Source of the DNA: Planococcus versutus
GTDB taxonomy: Bacteria; Bacillota; Bacilli; Bacillales_A; Planococcaceae
Assembly: GCF_001186155.3 (NCBI RefSeq)
Contig: NZ_CP016540.2
Coordinates: 2,768,001-2,832,000 of the forward strand
DNA length: 64,000 bases
Direction: 5' to 3'
Shown here: in pieces, positions 16,993 to 26,426 of the stretch
Layout of the letters: each line of letters begins with the position of its first letter
How positions within the stretch are numbered: position 1 is the stretch's first letter
Made by a program: the position numbers and the translations under genes
Notes under the pieces: generated by a model
Databases searched by the model: none
Seen by the model: the letters and a program-made list of their open reading frames with translations, nothing else
What the model was told of the DNA's origin: nothing

Positions 16993-17035
16993 ATAGTATA
17001 TGTATTGAAAAACCATAAAGGGAGCTGGAAAAAGT

Positions 17036-17347
17036 ATGGAAAACATCAATAAAAAAGTTGAAGATAAATTAGAAAATACAGATCAACAGAAAAAAGATAA
17101 GATTTTAGCAGATTTCTCTGTATTCATGAATTACTTAAGTGATAAAGTGGAAATGGGCGAAAAATTAGGCTTGAGCGAAGAACGCATTGCGCAACTAGCT
17201 GAAAAAGTCGCATCTTACCTTGCGAAAAAAGAAGATCCTAAAAACAGCGAAGAATATTTATTGCACCGCTTATGGCAGGTTGGCGATAAAGAAGAGCAAC
17301 ACATGCTTGCACATATGCTAGTAAAATTAGCGAAAGATCAAAAGTAA
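17036..17347 (+). CDS. DUF3243 protein (B. subtilis YmfJ-like)
   Basis: A 103-residue soluble protein that matches the DUF3243 pattern: FSVFMNYLSDKVEMGEKLGL, then AEKVASYLAKKEDP and a helical end with HMLAHMLVKLA. B. subtilis YmfJ is a shorter homologue; no function is established. The N-terminal 20 residues are a charged extension. GGAG lies 11 bases before the ATG, a slightly long spacing. The gene diverges from the aeRF1-like gene and ends at a terminator shared with the convergent MFS gene. Confidence 0.8.
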   Translation: MENINKKVEDKLENTDQQKKDKILADFSVFMNYLSDKVEMGEKLGLSEERIAQLAEKVASYLAKKEDPKNSEEYLLHRLWQVGDKEEQHMLAHMLVKLAKDQK

Positions 17348-17355
17348 TTCTAAAC

Positions 17356-17388
17356 AAAAAACCTTCCTCAATGGGAAGGTTTTTTTTC
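17356..17388 (+). terminator. Bidirectional terminator after the DUF3243 gene
   Basis: AAAAACCTTCC and GGAAGGTTTTT flank a short loop; the minus-strand MFS gene ends inside it. Confidence 0.82.
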
Positions 17389-18636
17389 GTATAATCGGAA
17401 CATAAGCAAGTAGACAAAACCGCTCGCAAATGCCAGTAACCCTAATACACCAAACGTCAATGGAAAACCAAACCAGGCTGTCATGGGGATAGAAATCGGT
17501 GCAATCATGCGTCCAATTGTGTAACGCAAACTAGCCGCCGCAAAGTATTGGCCGCGCATGTCTTCTGGTGCAAGCTTAGAAATAAAGCTTTGCTGCAGAC
17601 CAACCACCATTAACTCCGCAAAAGTAAATATTCCCATTGCAACAACAAACATCCAGAACCATGACGTTAACGGAAACAACCACATTGCCAATCCATAAAA
17701 AGCAGCTGATGCAAAGAATACCCACTTCTCTGGAAACTTCGTCATCCATCTTGTCACAACAACTGTCAATAACGCCACAAACAACCCATTTTCAGCTAAT
17801 AAAATACCGAAAGAAGTTTCCCCTGTAACGGACCATTCTTTACTAAAAAAGGAGGCAATTGTTTGTGTATCAATAGTTTCTCTCAAATAAATTGGGATTA
17901 ACAAATCCAATTGCATAAAAGTTTGTGCTCCTAAAATTCCAGCGACGATAAACAGCATAAACAAGCGGTCTTTAAAAATTAGCCCATACTCTTTAAATTG
18001 CTTTGAAATCGCGCCCACCCAACCAGTTGCAGTTTGAGTTTGCCATTTATCTAGCATCACTTGTGACAACGTTTCTTTTATAAGCAATTTCAATACCAAT
18101 CCGAGCAGCATGGATATAACGGTAACCACCAATAATAACTCAAAACGGTAAGAGAAAAAGAGAATTGCGCCAAAAAGAGGCCCTACTACGACTGCAATAT
18201 TTAAAGTTGTATAAAAAATAGCAAAAACATCACCACGGTATTTTTCCGGTACAACATCAGCGATCATTGCTTGACTTGCTGGTTGATATAAAGACCCGCA
18301 CATTCCAGCTAGTGTAAACGCGATAAATCCGAGCTCAGGAGATTGAAGCCAGGGTGAATTAGCAAAAGCAAATAACAAAAACGAAAAGCCTTGTGCAATA
18401 GAAGCGACAACAAGCATACGTTTACGTCCAAATCGGTCAGCACAATACCCTCCAACTAAGTTTGCAGCTACAGAAAAAACTTGAGAAACAACGAGCAATA
18501 AGCCAGCCGTTCCTTTACCAAACTCTTCTGCAAAGTATATTGCTAAAAACGGAAATACCATCCAATAACTTGTATTCATGAAAAATTCGCCAATTAAACG
18601 AACTTTTAAACTGCGATCCCAATCCTTAAATCTCAT
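17368..18636 (-). CDS. Major facilitator superfamily transporter
   Basis: A 422-residue protein with about twelve transmembrane helices. It has the MFS signature between helices 2 and 3 (GYCADRFGRKRMLV) and a long central loop near residues 185-215. The pattern resembles Bacillales multidrug-type MFS exporters; the substrate is not deducible. The ATG at 18636 is chosen because GGGG lies 8 bases upstream; a TTG two codons earlier would be too close. It is convergent with the DUF3243 gene and downstream of a helicase gene on the same strand, 49 bases away. Confidence 0.85.
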   Translation of the reverse strand: MRFKDWDRSLKVRLIGEFFMNTSYWMVFPFLAIYFAEEFGKGTAGLLLVVSQVFSVAANLVGGYCADRFGRKRMLVVASIAQGFSFLLFAFANSPWLQSPELGFIAFTLAGMCGSLYQPASQAMIADVVPEKYRGDVFAIFYTTLNIAVVVGPLFGAILFFSYRFELLLVVTVISMLLGLVLKLLIKETLSQVMLDKWQTQTATGWVGAISKQFKEYGLIFKDRLFMLFIVAGILGAQTFMQLDLLIPIYLRETIDTQTIASFFSKEWSVTGETSFGILLAENGLFVALLTVVVTRWMTKFPEKWVFFASAAFYGLAMWLFPLTSWFWMFVVAMGIFTFAELMVVGLQQSFISKLAPEDMRGQYFAAASLRYTIGRMIAPISIPMTAWFGFPLTFGVLGLLAFASGFVYLLMFRLYEKKPSH

Positions 18637-18685
18637 TTCCAATTCCCCGCGTTCTTCTATATGTCACGTCTGTTTTTCAGAGGCG

Positions 18686-20812
18686 CTAGTTGATAATTTC
18701 CAATAACCGATAACTTATGCAAATATCAATCATCAATTCTTTTCGTTCTTTAGCAAATTGAATTGAAATTCGTTCGTGGTCTCGTTCAACAATTTCACCT
18801 GCACCAAAAACGCGGTGACGAACAAAGACTCCTTCGCGCAATACTTCCTCGGAATGGATAGCGTTTGGATTATCAGGCACTGTTACGTTAATTGGTGTTT
18901 TTACTATATTACTTTGTGAAGTGACTAGCCTTTTTTCAGGAACGATTAACTTCCTCACTTCTTCTACAAAACGCGATTCATTGCCATGACTGATCAGCTC
19001 TAAATGCGTTTTTGCTCTGGTCATGCCCACATAAAATAATCGACGTGCTTCTTCTACTAAATCAGGTGCTTCCGCATCTTCTTCTGTTGGAATCACACCT
19101 TCTACTAAATCAATCATGTACACTCGTTCAAATTCCAACCCTTTTGAGCTATGAAAAGTTGATAAGGTCAACATATCATCTGTTTTTTCTTTTTTTGCTT
19201 GTTGCGTGACTTGTTCTAATTGTTTGAGTCGTTTAGCAAAAGCTGTCATCGATTCAAGAGGTTCTGCAATTTGCTCTAAAGTTGTGAAAATCTGTGCCAA
19301 GTACGTCATTTTCATTCCAAATTTCTCTGCACGACTAGCAAGCATTTGATCATAACCCATTTCTCCACGAATTGTTCGAATTACTTTCAAAGGTTTCATC
19401 CCATTTAAGGCAGCAAACCATTTTTTCTGCTCGTTTAAAATTTTAATTTGATAGTCTTTTAAAGTAATTGTTAAATTGATATCATCAAAGGCATTCTCGC
19501 TTGTTGGCTTCATACGACTCAGCATTTTCAACTGACTACTTGACCAATACGCATTGGTTTTGGAAGCAATTTTTGAATAGATGTCAATACGTTCTGGCTT
19601 TAAGCTAAAGCGCATAAAATTTAACATATCTTCTACAATCCAATGAGAGAAAAACCGGTTATCGGAATCTTTCATATAAAAAGGAATGCCTAAACGTTCT
19701 AGTTCACTCATTAGTAAAGTGGACGATGAGTTGTTGCGGTAGAGAATAGCAATATCTCCGTAGTCGCTTAGTTCTTTAAGTTCTTTTAAAACATATTTGA
19801 ATTGTGCATCTTCTGAACTCAAACGTTTTAAAATAATAGGATCGCCTTCTGGTTGTTTCGTGAACATGCTTTTATCGTGTCGCTTTTTATTGGTTTTAAT
19901 AAACTGATTCGCAGTCTGGACAATATTCTGCGAAGAACGGTAATTGCGTTCCATTTTCATAATATACGCATTGGGATAAACCGTTCTAAACTTCAATAAA
20001 TATGTAGGCTCAGCTGCTCTCCACGTATAAATTGATTGATCGTCATCGGCTACAACACAAAGGTTTTGATGATGGGCTACTAACTTTTCAACGATCGCAT
20101 GCTGTATGAGCGATGTGTCTTGGCTTTCGTCTGTCATGATGTAATCCCAACGCCCTTGGTATTTTGCCAATAGATTCTTATCTTTATCCAATGCTTCATA
20201 AGCCAGTGATAACATATCATCAAAATCCACTAACCTTACGTCATAGTTTTCTTTAAAGGCTTCGTATGTTTTGAGTATTTCAATGGCACCAGGAAAAGGT
20301 TCCTTCAACTTAGCCCATTGCTGTCTCGGCAACATTTTATTTTTGACATAGCTAATAAACGACATTAGTTCTTCTAATTGGTCGTCTGTGATCGGTTCAT
20401 CGTTTTCAGTTCGATACATTTCACGAAGCAACTTTTTCTTATGAAGGCCATTGGTTTCATTGCCTTCAATCATAACGTAGCGTGACCCTGAAAAATAATC
20501 ACGTGTAATTTGAAATGCTAAGCTATGAATAGTCGAAAAATCGATGGGTTGAAGTAAAGGAAAAAACCGCTTATAGCGCTCGAGCATATCATTAGCGGAA
20601 GCTTTACTAAACGTGATTGCTTTAATGCGCTGCGGTGATATTCCTTTTTCTTCGATCAAGTATCCAATACGCATGATCATTGTTGTTGTTTTTCCAGATC
20701 CAGGACACGCGAGCAATAGCAAAGGTCCTTCTGTCCGTTCTACTGCTTTTCGTTGTATTTTGTTTAACTGAACTCCAAGTTCCTGTTTTTTCCGTTCAAA
20801 GAATTGGCTCAT
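18686..20812 (-). CDS. UvrD/Rep-type superfamily 1 DNA helicase (YjcD-like)
   Basis: ATP-driven 3'-5' DNA helicase family member of 708 residues. Motifs in order: Walker A ACPGSGKTT (Lys41), motif Ia ITFSKASA, motif II MTDESQDTS, motif III DDDQSIYTWRAAE, motif IV MERNYRSSQ, motif V STFHSSKGLEF and motif VI FYVGMTRAK. It lacks the nuclease domain of AddA. It is shorter at the C-terminus than PcrA and most like B. subtilis YjcD, whose role is poorly known. ATG 20812 has AAGGAG 9 bases upstream; an earlier in-frame ATG at 20830 has none. Confidence 0.88.
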   Translation of the reverse strand: MSQFFERKKQELGVQLNKIQRKAVERTEGPLLLLACPGSGKTTTMIMRIGYLIEEKGISPQRIKAITFSKASANDMLERYKRFFPLLQPIDFSTIHSLAFQITRDYFSGSRYVMIEGNETNGLHKKKLLREMYRTENDEPITDDQLEELMSFISYVKNKMLPRQQWAKLKEPFPGAIEILKTYEAFKENYDVRLVDFDDMLSLAYEALDKDKNLLAKYQGRWDYIMTDESQDTSLIQHAIVEKLVAHHQNLCVVADDDQSIYTWRAAEPTYLLKFRTVYPNAYIMKMERNYRSSQNIVQTANQFIKTNKKRHDKSMFTKQPEGDPIILKRLSSEDAQFKYVLKELKELSDYGDIAILYRNNSSSTLLMSELERLGIPFYMKDSDNRFFSHWIVEDMLNFMRFSLKPERIDIYSKIASKTNAYWSSSQLKMLSRMKPTSENAFDDINLTITLKDYQIKILNEQKKWFAALNGMKPLKVIRTIRGEMGYDQMLASRAEKFGMKMTYLAQIFTTLEQIAEPLESMTAFAKRLKQLEQVTQQAKKEKTDDMLTLSTFHSSKGLEFERVYMIDLVEGVIPTEEDAEAPDLVEEARRLFYVGMTRAKTHLELISHGNESRFVEEVRKLIVPEKRLVTSQSNIVKTPINVTVPDNPNAIHSEEVLREGVFVRHRVFGAGEIVERDHERISIQFAKERKELMIDICISYRLLEIIN

Positions 20813-20968
20813 GACAAGAGACTCCTTCATTTTTCAATACTCCTATATTAACACAAAAACGGAACCTTTTACGGCTCCGTTTTTGTAGATTTAGTTGAAA
20901 AATCGGTTGTGAATGACTAGCATACGTAAAAGAAAATACATGCAGTTTTTTATAAACTAAACCTACTT

Positions 20969-21169
20969 TTATTTTTGTGGTAAAATCTCACAAACTCGTC
21001 CGACTTGTCCATCTTCTAAACGTACTTTAATACCATGCGGATGCGTCGCCGAGTTGGTTAACAAGTCTTTAACAACACCTTGTGTTTTTTTTCCTGAACG
21101 TTGGTCTTGTTTCAAAATTACATTTACTTGGATACCTGGTCTTACATCGCTTCTTTTTTTACCATCCAT
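20969..21169 (-). CDS. ywbE: YwbE-family small protein
   Basis: A 66-residue basic protein matching the YwbE/DUF2196 family: VRPGIQVNVILKQDQRSGK, then GVVKDLLTNSATHPHGIKVRL. The beta-rich, KOW-like pattern hints at nucleic-acid binding, but no function is established. The start follows AAGGAGGGACTTAT. It lies alone between the helicase gene and a terminator; a SigA-like TTGTTT-17-TATAGT lies just upstream. Confidence 0.85.
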   Translation of the reverse strand: MDGKKRSDVRPGIQVNVILKQDQRSGKKTQGVVKDLLTNSATHPHGIKVRLEDGQVGRVCEILPQK

Positions 21170-21248
21170 ATAAGTCCCTCCTTGCTTCTTTCTACTATAC
21201 GCTACTATTTTCCTCTAAACAAAACAGATGTTGACAAGATATCAAAAT

Positions 21249-21277
21249 AAAAAAGCGGGGTTACCCCCGCTTTTTTT
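21249..21277 (-). terminator. Bidirectional terminator beyond the YflT/YsnF-type stress gene
   Basis: AAAAAGCGGGG, TTA, CCCCGC and a T-run; symmetric enough to work on both strands. Confidence 0.8.
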
Positions 21278-21288
21278 ATGATGCTTGA

Positions 21289-22392
21289 TTACAAGCGATC
21301 GCGATCTATACGATTTTCACGGTTTAATTTGTTGTCTTTAGATTCAGTATCACCTTCAATATCTGCTTCTTCGTGACGAACTGTTTCATTGACAGTTTCT
21401 GTATCTTGTACTTTACGTTTTCCAACTACAATTTCTTCAGCTACTACGTCTTTTTTCGTTACTTCCACACGTTCTTCCGATATTGGAATGTGAATGTCTT
21501 CACCTTCTTGGTAAGCATCCCCAGTCAAAGTGGATTCGTTGTCAAACGAGTTCCCTGTTACTTCTTCATTTACGGGACGACGTTCAATATAAACTTCTTC
21601 ACGTTCTACTGGTACTTCAATCGACTGTTCTTCTTCAACCACATGTTTACCAACATTTACTTCACCGGTTTGTACACGTTCTTTATCAACGCTCAAACGC
21701 TCTTCATGTAAACGCAATTTTTCTTCTTCTGTATGATCGTGATCCACATGTGTGTCTTTGGTATCAAAACGATTTGTATTTTCTTCTGTGAATTTATCTT
21801 CTGTACGATCAGATCCTAGACCAAATCCTGTGCCAGAATCTCTTCCAACACCTGCAGTGTCTGAAGTAAATGCATCATTTTTTTCGTTATAGTAAAGATC
21901 GTTTTTCTCATTCGTATCTACTGTTAATCCGTCTTTTGCTATTGCTTCGTTATCCATATGCGTTCCGCTTGTTCCTGCTCCAGTTAGCCCAGCTGCTCCC
22001 ATTGTTCCTGCTGCAGAACTAGTTGAAGTGTTGTCATATGGTGCTTTTCCTTCGTAGTTTGCACCGTACTCACGGTCAACAAATAACAAGATTTTACCAT
22101 TTTGAACTTCGTTGTAATAACGGTCCGCTTCGTCTTTGTCGACTCCCATTCCTGTGAATGCTTCGCGTGTTGAATCATCTCCTGATAAGAAGCCCATGAA
22201 TTTGTCCATCCAGTTTCCTTCTGAAGATTTATAATCTACATCTGTACGCCCTCTAAGCATCGAAATTTGATCTTTATCCCGTGCCATTACATACATATCA
22301 TCTTCACGAGAACCCTGCGCTTTTAACTCTTCAATTTTACTTAAAACTTCTGTCTCTGTTTCAAATGTACCCATAAATTTGTTGTTAGTCAT
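21289..22392 (-). CDS. General stress protein with YflT-like N-terminus and DUF2382 (YsnF) C-terminus
   Basis: A 367-residue hydrophilic protein. Residues 1-105 match the heat-induced stress protein YflT (GSP17M) domain (FETETEVLSKIEELKAQG; VMARDKDQI). Residues 110-205 are a low-complexity linker rich in Gly, Thr and Asp. Residues 210-345 match DUF2382, with the strand pattern LRLHEERLSVDKERVQTGEV and later IPISEERVEVTKKDV. Both families are stress-associated with unknown biochemistry. The start follows TTGGAGGAATAGGAA. A perfect SigB-type promoter at 22444-22469 supports general-stress control. Confidence 0.85.
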   Translation of the reverse strand: MTNNKFMGTFETETEVLSKIEELKAQGSREDDMYVMARDKDQISMLRGRTDVDYKSSEGNWMDKFMGFLSGDDSTREAFTGMGVDKDEADRYYNEVQNGKILLFVDREYGANYEGKAPYDNTSTSSAAGTMGAAGLTGAGTSGTHMDNEAIAKDGLTVDTNEKNDLYYNEKNDAFTSDTAGVGRDSGTGFGLGSDRTEDKFTEENTNRFDTKDTHVDHDHTEEEKLRLHEERLSVDKERVQTGEVNVGKHVVEEEQSIEVPVEREEVYIERRPVNEEVTGNSFDNESTLTGDAYQEGEDIHIPISEERVEVTKKDVVAEEIVVGKRKVQDTETVNETVRHEEADIEGDTESKDNKLNRENRIDRDRL

Positions 22393-22443
22393 TTCCTATT
22401 CCTCCAATTTTTATAATATGAATATACTTGCTTAGTCTAGAAA

Positions 22444-22469
22444 ATACCCTGCCACACATTTTCTTAAAC
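22444..22469 (-). promoter_or_regulatory. SigB promoter of the YflT/YsnF-type stress gene
   Basis: On the minus strand GTTTAA, 14 bases, GGGTAT: identical to the B. subtilis SigB consensus, about 52 bases before the start. Confidence 0.8.
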
Positions 22470-22502
22470 ATATCAAAAGATAAACTAGTATTTTATATCT
22501 CT

Positions 22503-24551
22503 CTATTCGATTGTTCTATTCCAGTGACGATGCGCTGCAATAGCTTCTACAAATGGACCTATAAAGCTAGAAGCGTCGCGACCAACAACTACACCGGGCT
22601 GACTTTCAATACCAGCTACTTGCAACCATTTTTGCCCTTCATGCGTAGCGCCAATTGGCTTGTAATGATCGAATGCTTCTCCGATATAACGTGCTGCTTC
22701 TTTAGCGAATTTTTTACTTACGTCAGATCCGCCTACCGCATAAATGGCATCGTAAAGTACAGGATCTGTCGTTGTGAATGTGTGATCCACTTCAAGTTCT
22801 TTGCCTTCTAAACCTTTCAGTTTCCCTTGCATTTCACTAACAACTTCACAATGTACACCTTTAGTATTAAGCTCTTTTAAAATACTTATTACATCAGCAT
22901 CATTAAATCCTTGGTCAATCAACACGCCCACTTTACGAGTAGCTGCTGATTTCACTGTATTTTCCATGCTTAATGCTGGTGAAGTCTTTGTCACATCAGA
23001 ACCACCGCTAGTCGGAGGTGTTACCCCGATATTTTTAGCTACAGCTTGTGCCATTTCCAAATTAACATTGGCAAACATTTCTACAGCGCCTTCACGAATC
23101 CACATTTCCTGACACTTCCCAAGTTCAAAACTAAATGCTTCAATAATGTGCTGGCGTTCTGGTTTTGTCATACTGTTCCAAAACATAGTGGCTTGTGAAA
23201 AATGATCTTTGAAGCTTTCGCTACGAGCACGCACTTTGCGACCTTCTATTTTTTCTTCATAATGAGAATAGCCACCTTCAGCTTCGCTTACAGGAGCTGG
23301 CGTGTTGTTTGTAAACGAGCTTTTCTGATAGGCAACGCGCCCTTTATTAATTGATTGACGGCCCATTCCATCTCGTTGATTGTTGTGGAATGGACACACA
23401 GGACGGTTAATCGGCAACTCATGAAAATTCGGTCCATTTAAACGCAACAATTGCGTATCTGTATATGAAAATAGACGTCCTTGAAGCAATGGATCATTTG
23501 AAAAATCGATTCCTGGAACTACATGTCCTGGATGAAATGCCACTTGTTCTGTTTCAGCAAAGACATTATCAACATTTCGATTCAACGTCATTTTCCCCAC
23601 TAGTTGAATTGGAATTTCTTCTTGTGGCCATAATTTAGTTGCATCTAGTAAATCGAAATCAAAGCTGTGTTCATCTTCTTCTGATACTATTTGTACGCCT
23701 AGTTCCCATTCAGGAAAATCAGCTTGTTCAATGGAATCGTATAAGTCACGACGATTAAAGTCAGCGTCTTTTCCAGCAATTTTTTGTGCTTCGTCCCAAA
23801 CAAGCGAATGAGTTCCGAGTGTTGACTTCCAAGTAAATTTGACGAAATGTGATTTGCCTTCTTCATTGATAAAACGGAAAGCATGGACGCCGAATCCATC
23901 CATCATTCGGAAACTGCGCGGAATGGCACGATCTGACATTAACCACATTATGGTGTGCGCTGTTTCTTGATTGTTAATGACAAAGTCCCACAATGTGTCG
24001 TGTGCACTTGCAGCTTGCGGCATTTCATTATGTGGCTCTGGTTTTACTGCATGAACAAAATCGGGAAATTTGATGGCGTCTTGTATAAAAAAGACAGGCA
24101 TGTTGTTGCCGACCAAATCATAGTTTCCTTCTTCGGTATAGAATTTAGTAGCAAAACCCCGTACATCTCTTACAGTTTCAGCAGAACCTTTTGATCCTGC
24201 AACTGTGGAAAAGCGTACAAATACGGGCGTTTTTTTTCCTTTTTCCGATAAAAATTTTGCTTTTGTTAAATGCTCTAGCGAATCATAAGTTTCAAATACA
24301 CCGTGTGCAGCGTAACCTCTTGCATGGACAACTCGTTCTGGAATACGTTCATGGTCAAAATGCGTCATTTTTTCCCTAAAATGAAAATCTTCCAGCAAGG
24401 TTGGTCCTCGTTCACCGGCTTTTAATGAAAATTCATCTTCGGCCATTTTTAGTCCTTGGTTAGTCGTTAAACTTTTTCCAGAATCATCTACTCGGTACTG
24501 CTCCAACTGTTCATCTTTGCTGTTTTTATTTACTTCGGGTTGTTTTGACAT
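22503..24551 (-). CDS. katE: Large-subunit (HPII-type) catalase
   Basis: Degrades hydrogen peroxide in the cytoplasm. The 682-residue protein is of the large clade-2 catalase type. Distal His76 lies in RVVHARG, Asn149 in DLVGNNMPVFF, and proximal heme-ligand Tyr363 in RLFSYTDTQ. After about residue 540 comes the extra DJ-1/PfpI-like flavodoxin fold (KVGVLIDQGFNDADVISI). The start follows GAAGGAGTGGCAAA. A SigB-type promoter lies 37 bases upstream, matching the known general-stress control of B. subtilis katE. Confidence 0.95.
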   Translation of the reverse strand: MSKQPEVNKNSKDEQLEQYRVDDSGKSLTTNQGLKMAEDEFSLKAGERGPTLLEDFHFREKMTHFDHERIPERVVHARGYAAHGVFETYDSLEHLTKAKFLSEKGKKTPVFVRFSTVAGSKGSAETVRDVRGFATKFYTEEGNYDLVGNNMPVFFIQDAIKFPDFVHAVKPEPHNEMPQAASAHDTLWDFVINNQETAHTIMWLMSDRAIPRSFRMMDGFGVHAFRFINEEGKSHFVKFTWKSTLGTHSLVWDEAQKIAGKDADFNRRDLYDSIEQADFPEWELGVQIVSEEDEHSFDFDLLDATKLWPQEEIPIQLVGKMTLNRNVDNVFAETEQVAFHPGHVVPGIDFSNDPLLQGRLFSYTDTQLLRLNGPNFHELPINRPVCPFHNNQRDGMGRQSINKGRVAYQKSSFTNNTPAPVSEAEGGYSHYEEKIEGRKVRARSESFKDHFSQATMFWNSMTKPERQHIIEAFSFELGKCQEMWIREGAVEMFANVNLEMAQAVAKNIGVTPPTSGGSDVTKTSPALSMENTVKSAATRKVGVLIDQGFNDADVISILKELNTKGVHCEVVSEMQGKLKGLEGKELEVDHTFTTTDPVLYDAIYAVGGSDVSKKFAKEAARYIGEAFDHYKPIGATHEGQKWLQVAGIESQPGVVVGRDASSFIGPFVEAIAAHRHWNRTIE

Positions 24552-24587
24552 TTTGCCACTCCTTCTCTTTTTTTATTCATTCTCCTA

Positions 24588-24611
24588 ATACCCTGTCTGC
24601 TTTTAATAAAC
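24588..24611 (-). promoter_or_regulatory. SigB promoter of the catalase gene
   Basis: On the minus strand GTTTAT, 12 bases, GGGTAT, one mismatch from consensus, immediately upstream of katE. Confidence 0.72.
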
Positions 24612-24631
24612 CTCCTTCTCTGTTTTATCCC

Positions 24632-24664
24632 AAAAAAATAACCGAAGGCTGTTTAAGCCTTCGG
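24632..24664 (-). terminator. Terminator of the glutaminase gene
   Basis: CCGAAGGCT and AGCCTTCGG form a 9-bp stem followed on the minus strand by a T-run, just after the stop. Confidence 0.82.
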
Positions 24665-24672
24665 AAATCGTA

Positions 24673-25638
24673 TTAAAAGATACTTAAATCCCATTCTTTC
24701 GAAATTTGTCGCAACATCATCGTTCCTGCCGCACTATTACCTTGCACATCAATAGCTGGACCATATACACCGATACCTGCTCCTGCTCGGAATTCGTACG
24801 TTTGTGAGTGTAGTTTCGGAGGTACTGCTGCCATAATTCCACCGGACACACCACTTTTAGCCGGAATTCCAACATGCGCTGCAAAATTGCCAGAAGAATT
24901 GTACATGCCACAAGTGACCATTAAGACTTTTGCAACTTGCGCAATTTCATCCGAAAAGTGCTTAACTTTAGTGATTGGGTTGTAGCCGTCATAGGCAATG
25001 ATCAATCCGATCAACGCTAAATCTTTCGTGCTTACTTTAATGGCACATTGACGAATATAAATATCAAGTGCTTCTTCTACTTCGATATCTAGAAATTTTG
25101 CTTCTTTCAAATAATAAGCAAGTGCTCGGTTGCGATGCGAAGTCGCCCATTCAGAATCGTATACTTCTTTATCAAGCTCAAGTGGATGGCCTACCAACTC
25201 CTCTAAGAAATGCAGTAGAAATTCATACTTTTTCTGACTGGTCTGTCCGGGTAGCAAAGCTGAAATCGTAATAGCCCCGGCATTAATAAAAGGGTTGAAT
25301 GGTTTATTAGGTCGATGAATTTCAAATGGAATAATGGAGTTAAATGCTTCTCCCGTTGGTTCAACATCAACACGTTCTAGTACAAACTCCAACCCATAAT
25401 TACAGCTTAACGCGATAAACGTTAATGCCTTTGAGATACTTTGCAAAGTAAATTCTTTATCTGTATCGCCTGCGCAGTAATAGTTTCCATTATCATCTAC
25501 CATACAGATGCCAAGCTGGCTTGGATCTTCTTTTCCTAATGCAGGTATGTATTGAGCAGTCGTTCCTAAAATGGCATGCCCTTTATTGTCTTCTACCCAA
25601 GCTTCTAATTGCTCTTGAATATGTGGATTATTTTGCAC
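24673..25638 (-). CDS. glsA: Glutaminase (beta-lactamase-fold type)
   Basis: Hydrolyses glutamine to glutamate and ammonia. The 321-residue protein shows the SxxK catalytic pair Ser67 and Lys70 (LQSISKAL), the conserved NAGAI stretch (PFINAGAITI) and the C-terminal Gly-rich SGVSGGIMAAVP and GIGVYGPAID motifs. The start is GTG at 25638 with AGGAGGGATTGC upstream. Bacillus and E. coli often carry such enzymes for acid tolerance or nitrogen use. No transporter partner is adjacent. It appears monocistronic. Confidence 0.93.
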   Translation of the reverse strand: MQNNPHIQEQLEAWVEDNKGHAILGTTAQYIPALGKEDPSQLGICMVDDNGNYYCAGDTDKEFTLQSISKALTFIALSCNYGLEFVLERVDVEPTGEAFNSIIPFEIHRPNKPFNPFINAGAITISALLPGQTSQKKYEFLLHFLEELVGHPLELDKEVYDSEWATSHRNRALAYYLKEAKFLDIEVEEALDIYIRQCAIKVSTKDLALIGLIIAYDGYNPITKVKHFSDEIAQVAKVLMVTCGMYNSSGNFAAHVGIPAKSGVSGGIMAAVPPKLHSQTYEFRAGAGIGVYGPAIDVQGNSAAGTMMLRQISKEWDLSIF

Positions 25639-25757
25639 GCAATCCCTCCTTTTCTATCTTTTCTCTTATCATGACTGAAACCTGCTCGCTTTGTCAAAAG
25701 CTTATTTACTACCAGGCTACACCTAGCAACCCGTTTCTAAGTACGTAGAAATTTTTT

Positions 25758-26360
25758 CTATAGCTTGTCATACCATATTTTTGCAGCTTCAACTTCTGGC
25801 ATCGTTAATTGATGACCAAACTCTTCCCAGTGTACCTCTACTTTTGCACCAGCATTTGTTAATAACTTCTCAAGTTCTGTCGTTTCTTCCGCAGAACAAA
25901 TTGGATCATTCGTACCCGCTCCAATGAATACCGGAATAGTTGTTAAATCCGGTAAAGCTGTTTCTCGGTTTGGAACCATTGGATGATGGAGTATTGCTCC
26001 TTTAAAGGAATCTTCATGTGTGAACAATAAATTAGCAGCAATGTTGGCACCATTCGAATAACCAATGGCAATCACATTTTCACGGTTAAAATTATGCTCT
26101 TTTGCAGCTTGTGCAATAAATTCGTACAGTTCTTCTGTACGGATTTTCAAGTCTTCCATGTCAAAAACACCTTCAGCTAAACGTTTGAAAAAACGCGGCA
26201 TGCCATTTTCTGATACATTTCCACGCACACTTAATACAGAGGCCTCAGGATCGATGTGAGAAGCAATTGCTAGCAAAGAATTTTCATCTCCTTCTGTCCC
26301 GTGAAGCATGAGGAGTGTCGGTTTAGCAGGATTGGTTCCTTGTTGGAAAATATGTTTCAT
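25758..26360 (-). CDS. mhqD: MhqD-like alpha/beta hydrolase (carboxylesterase family)
   Basis: A 200-residue alpha/beta hydrolase of the phospholipase/carboxylesterase type. The triad is Ser102 (IGYSNGAN), Asp152 (GTNDPI) and His183 (EFGHQLT). In B. subtilis MhqD-like esterases belong to the MhqR regulon, which answers quinones and diamide. A perfect 18-base palindrome of MhqR type lies upstream, which strengthens the name. The start follows GGAGGTTGTTTATCA. The actual substrate is unknown. MhqR itself is not in this window. Confidence 0.75.
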   Translation of the reverse strand: MKHIFQQGTNPAKPTLLMLHGTEGDENSLLAIASHIDPEASVLSVRGNVSENGMPRFFKRLAEGVFDMEDLKIRTEELYEFIAQAAKEHNFNRENVIAIGYSNGANIAANLLFTHEDSFKGAILHHPMVPNRETALPDLTTIPVFIGAGTNDPICSAEETTELEKLLTNAGAKVEVHWEEFGHQLTMPEVEAAKIWYDKL

Positions 26361-26426
26361 TGATAAACAACCTCCAGTATAGTTTAGCTTTTTCTTTTCT
26401 AATTTTGTTTTTACTAAAGAGTAAAA

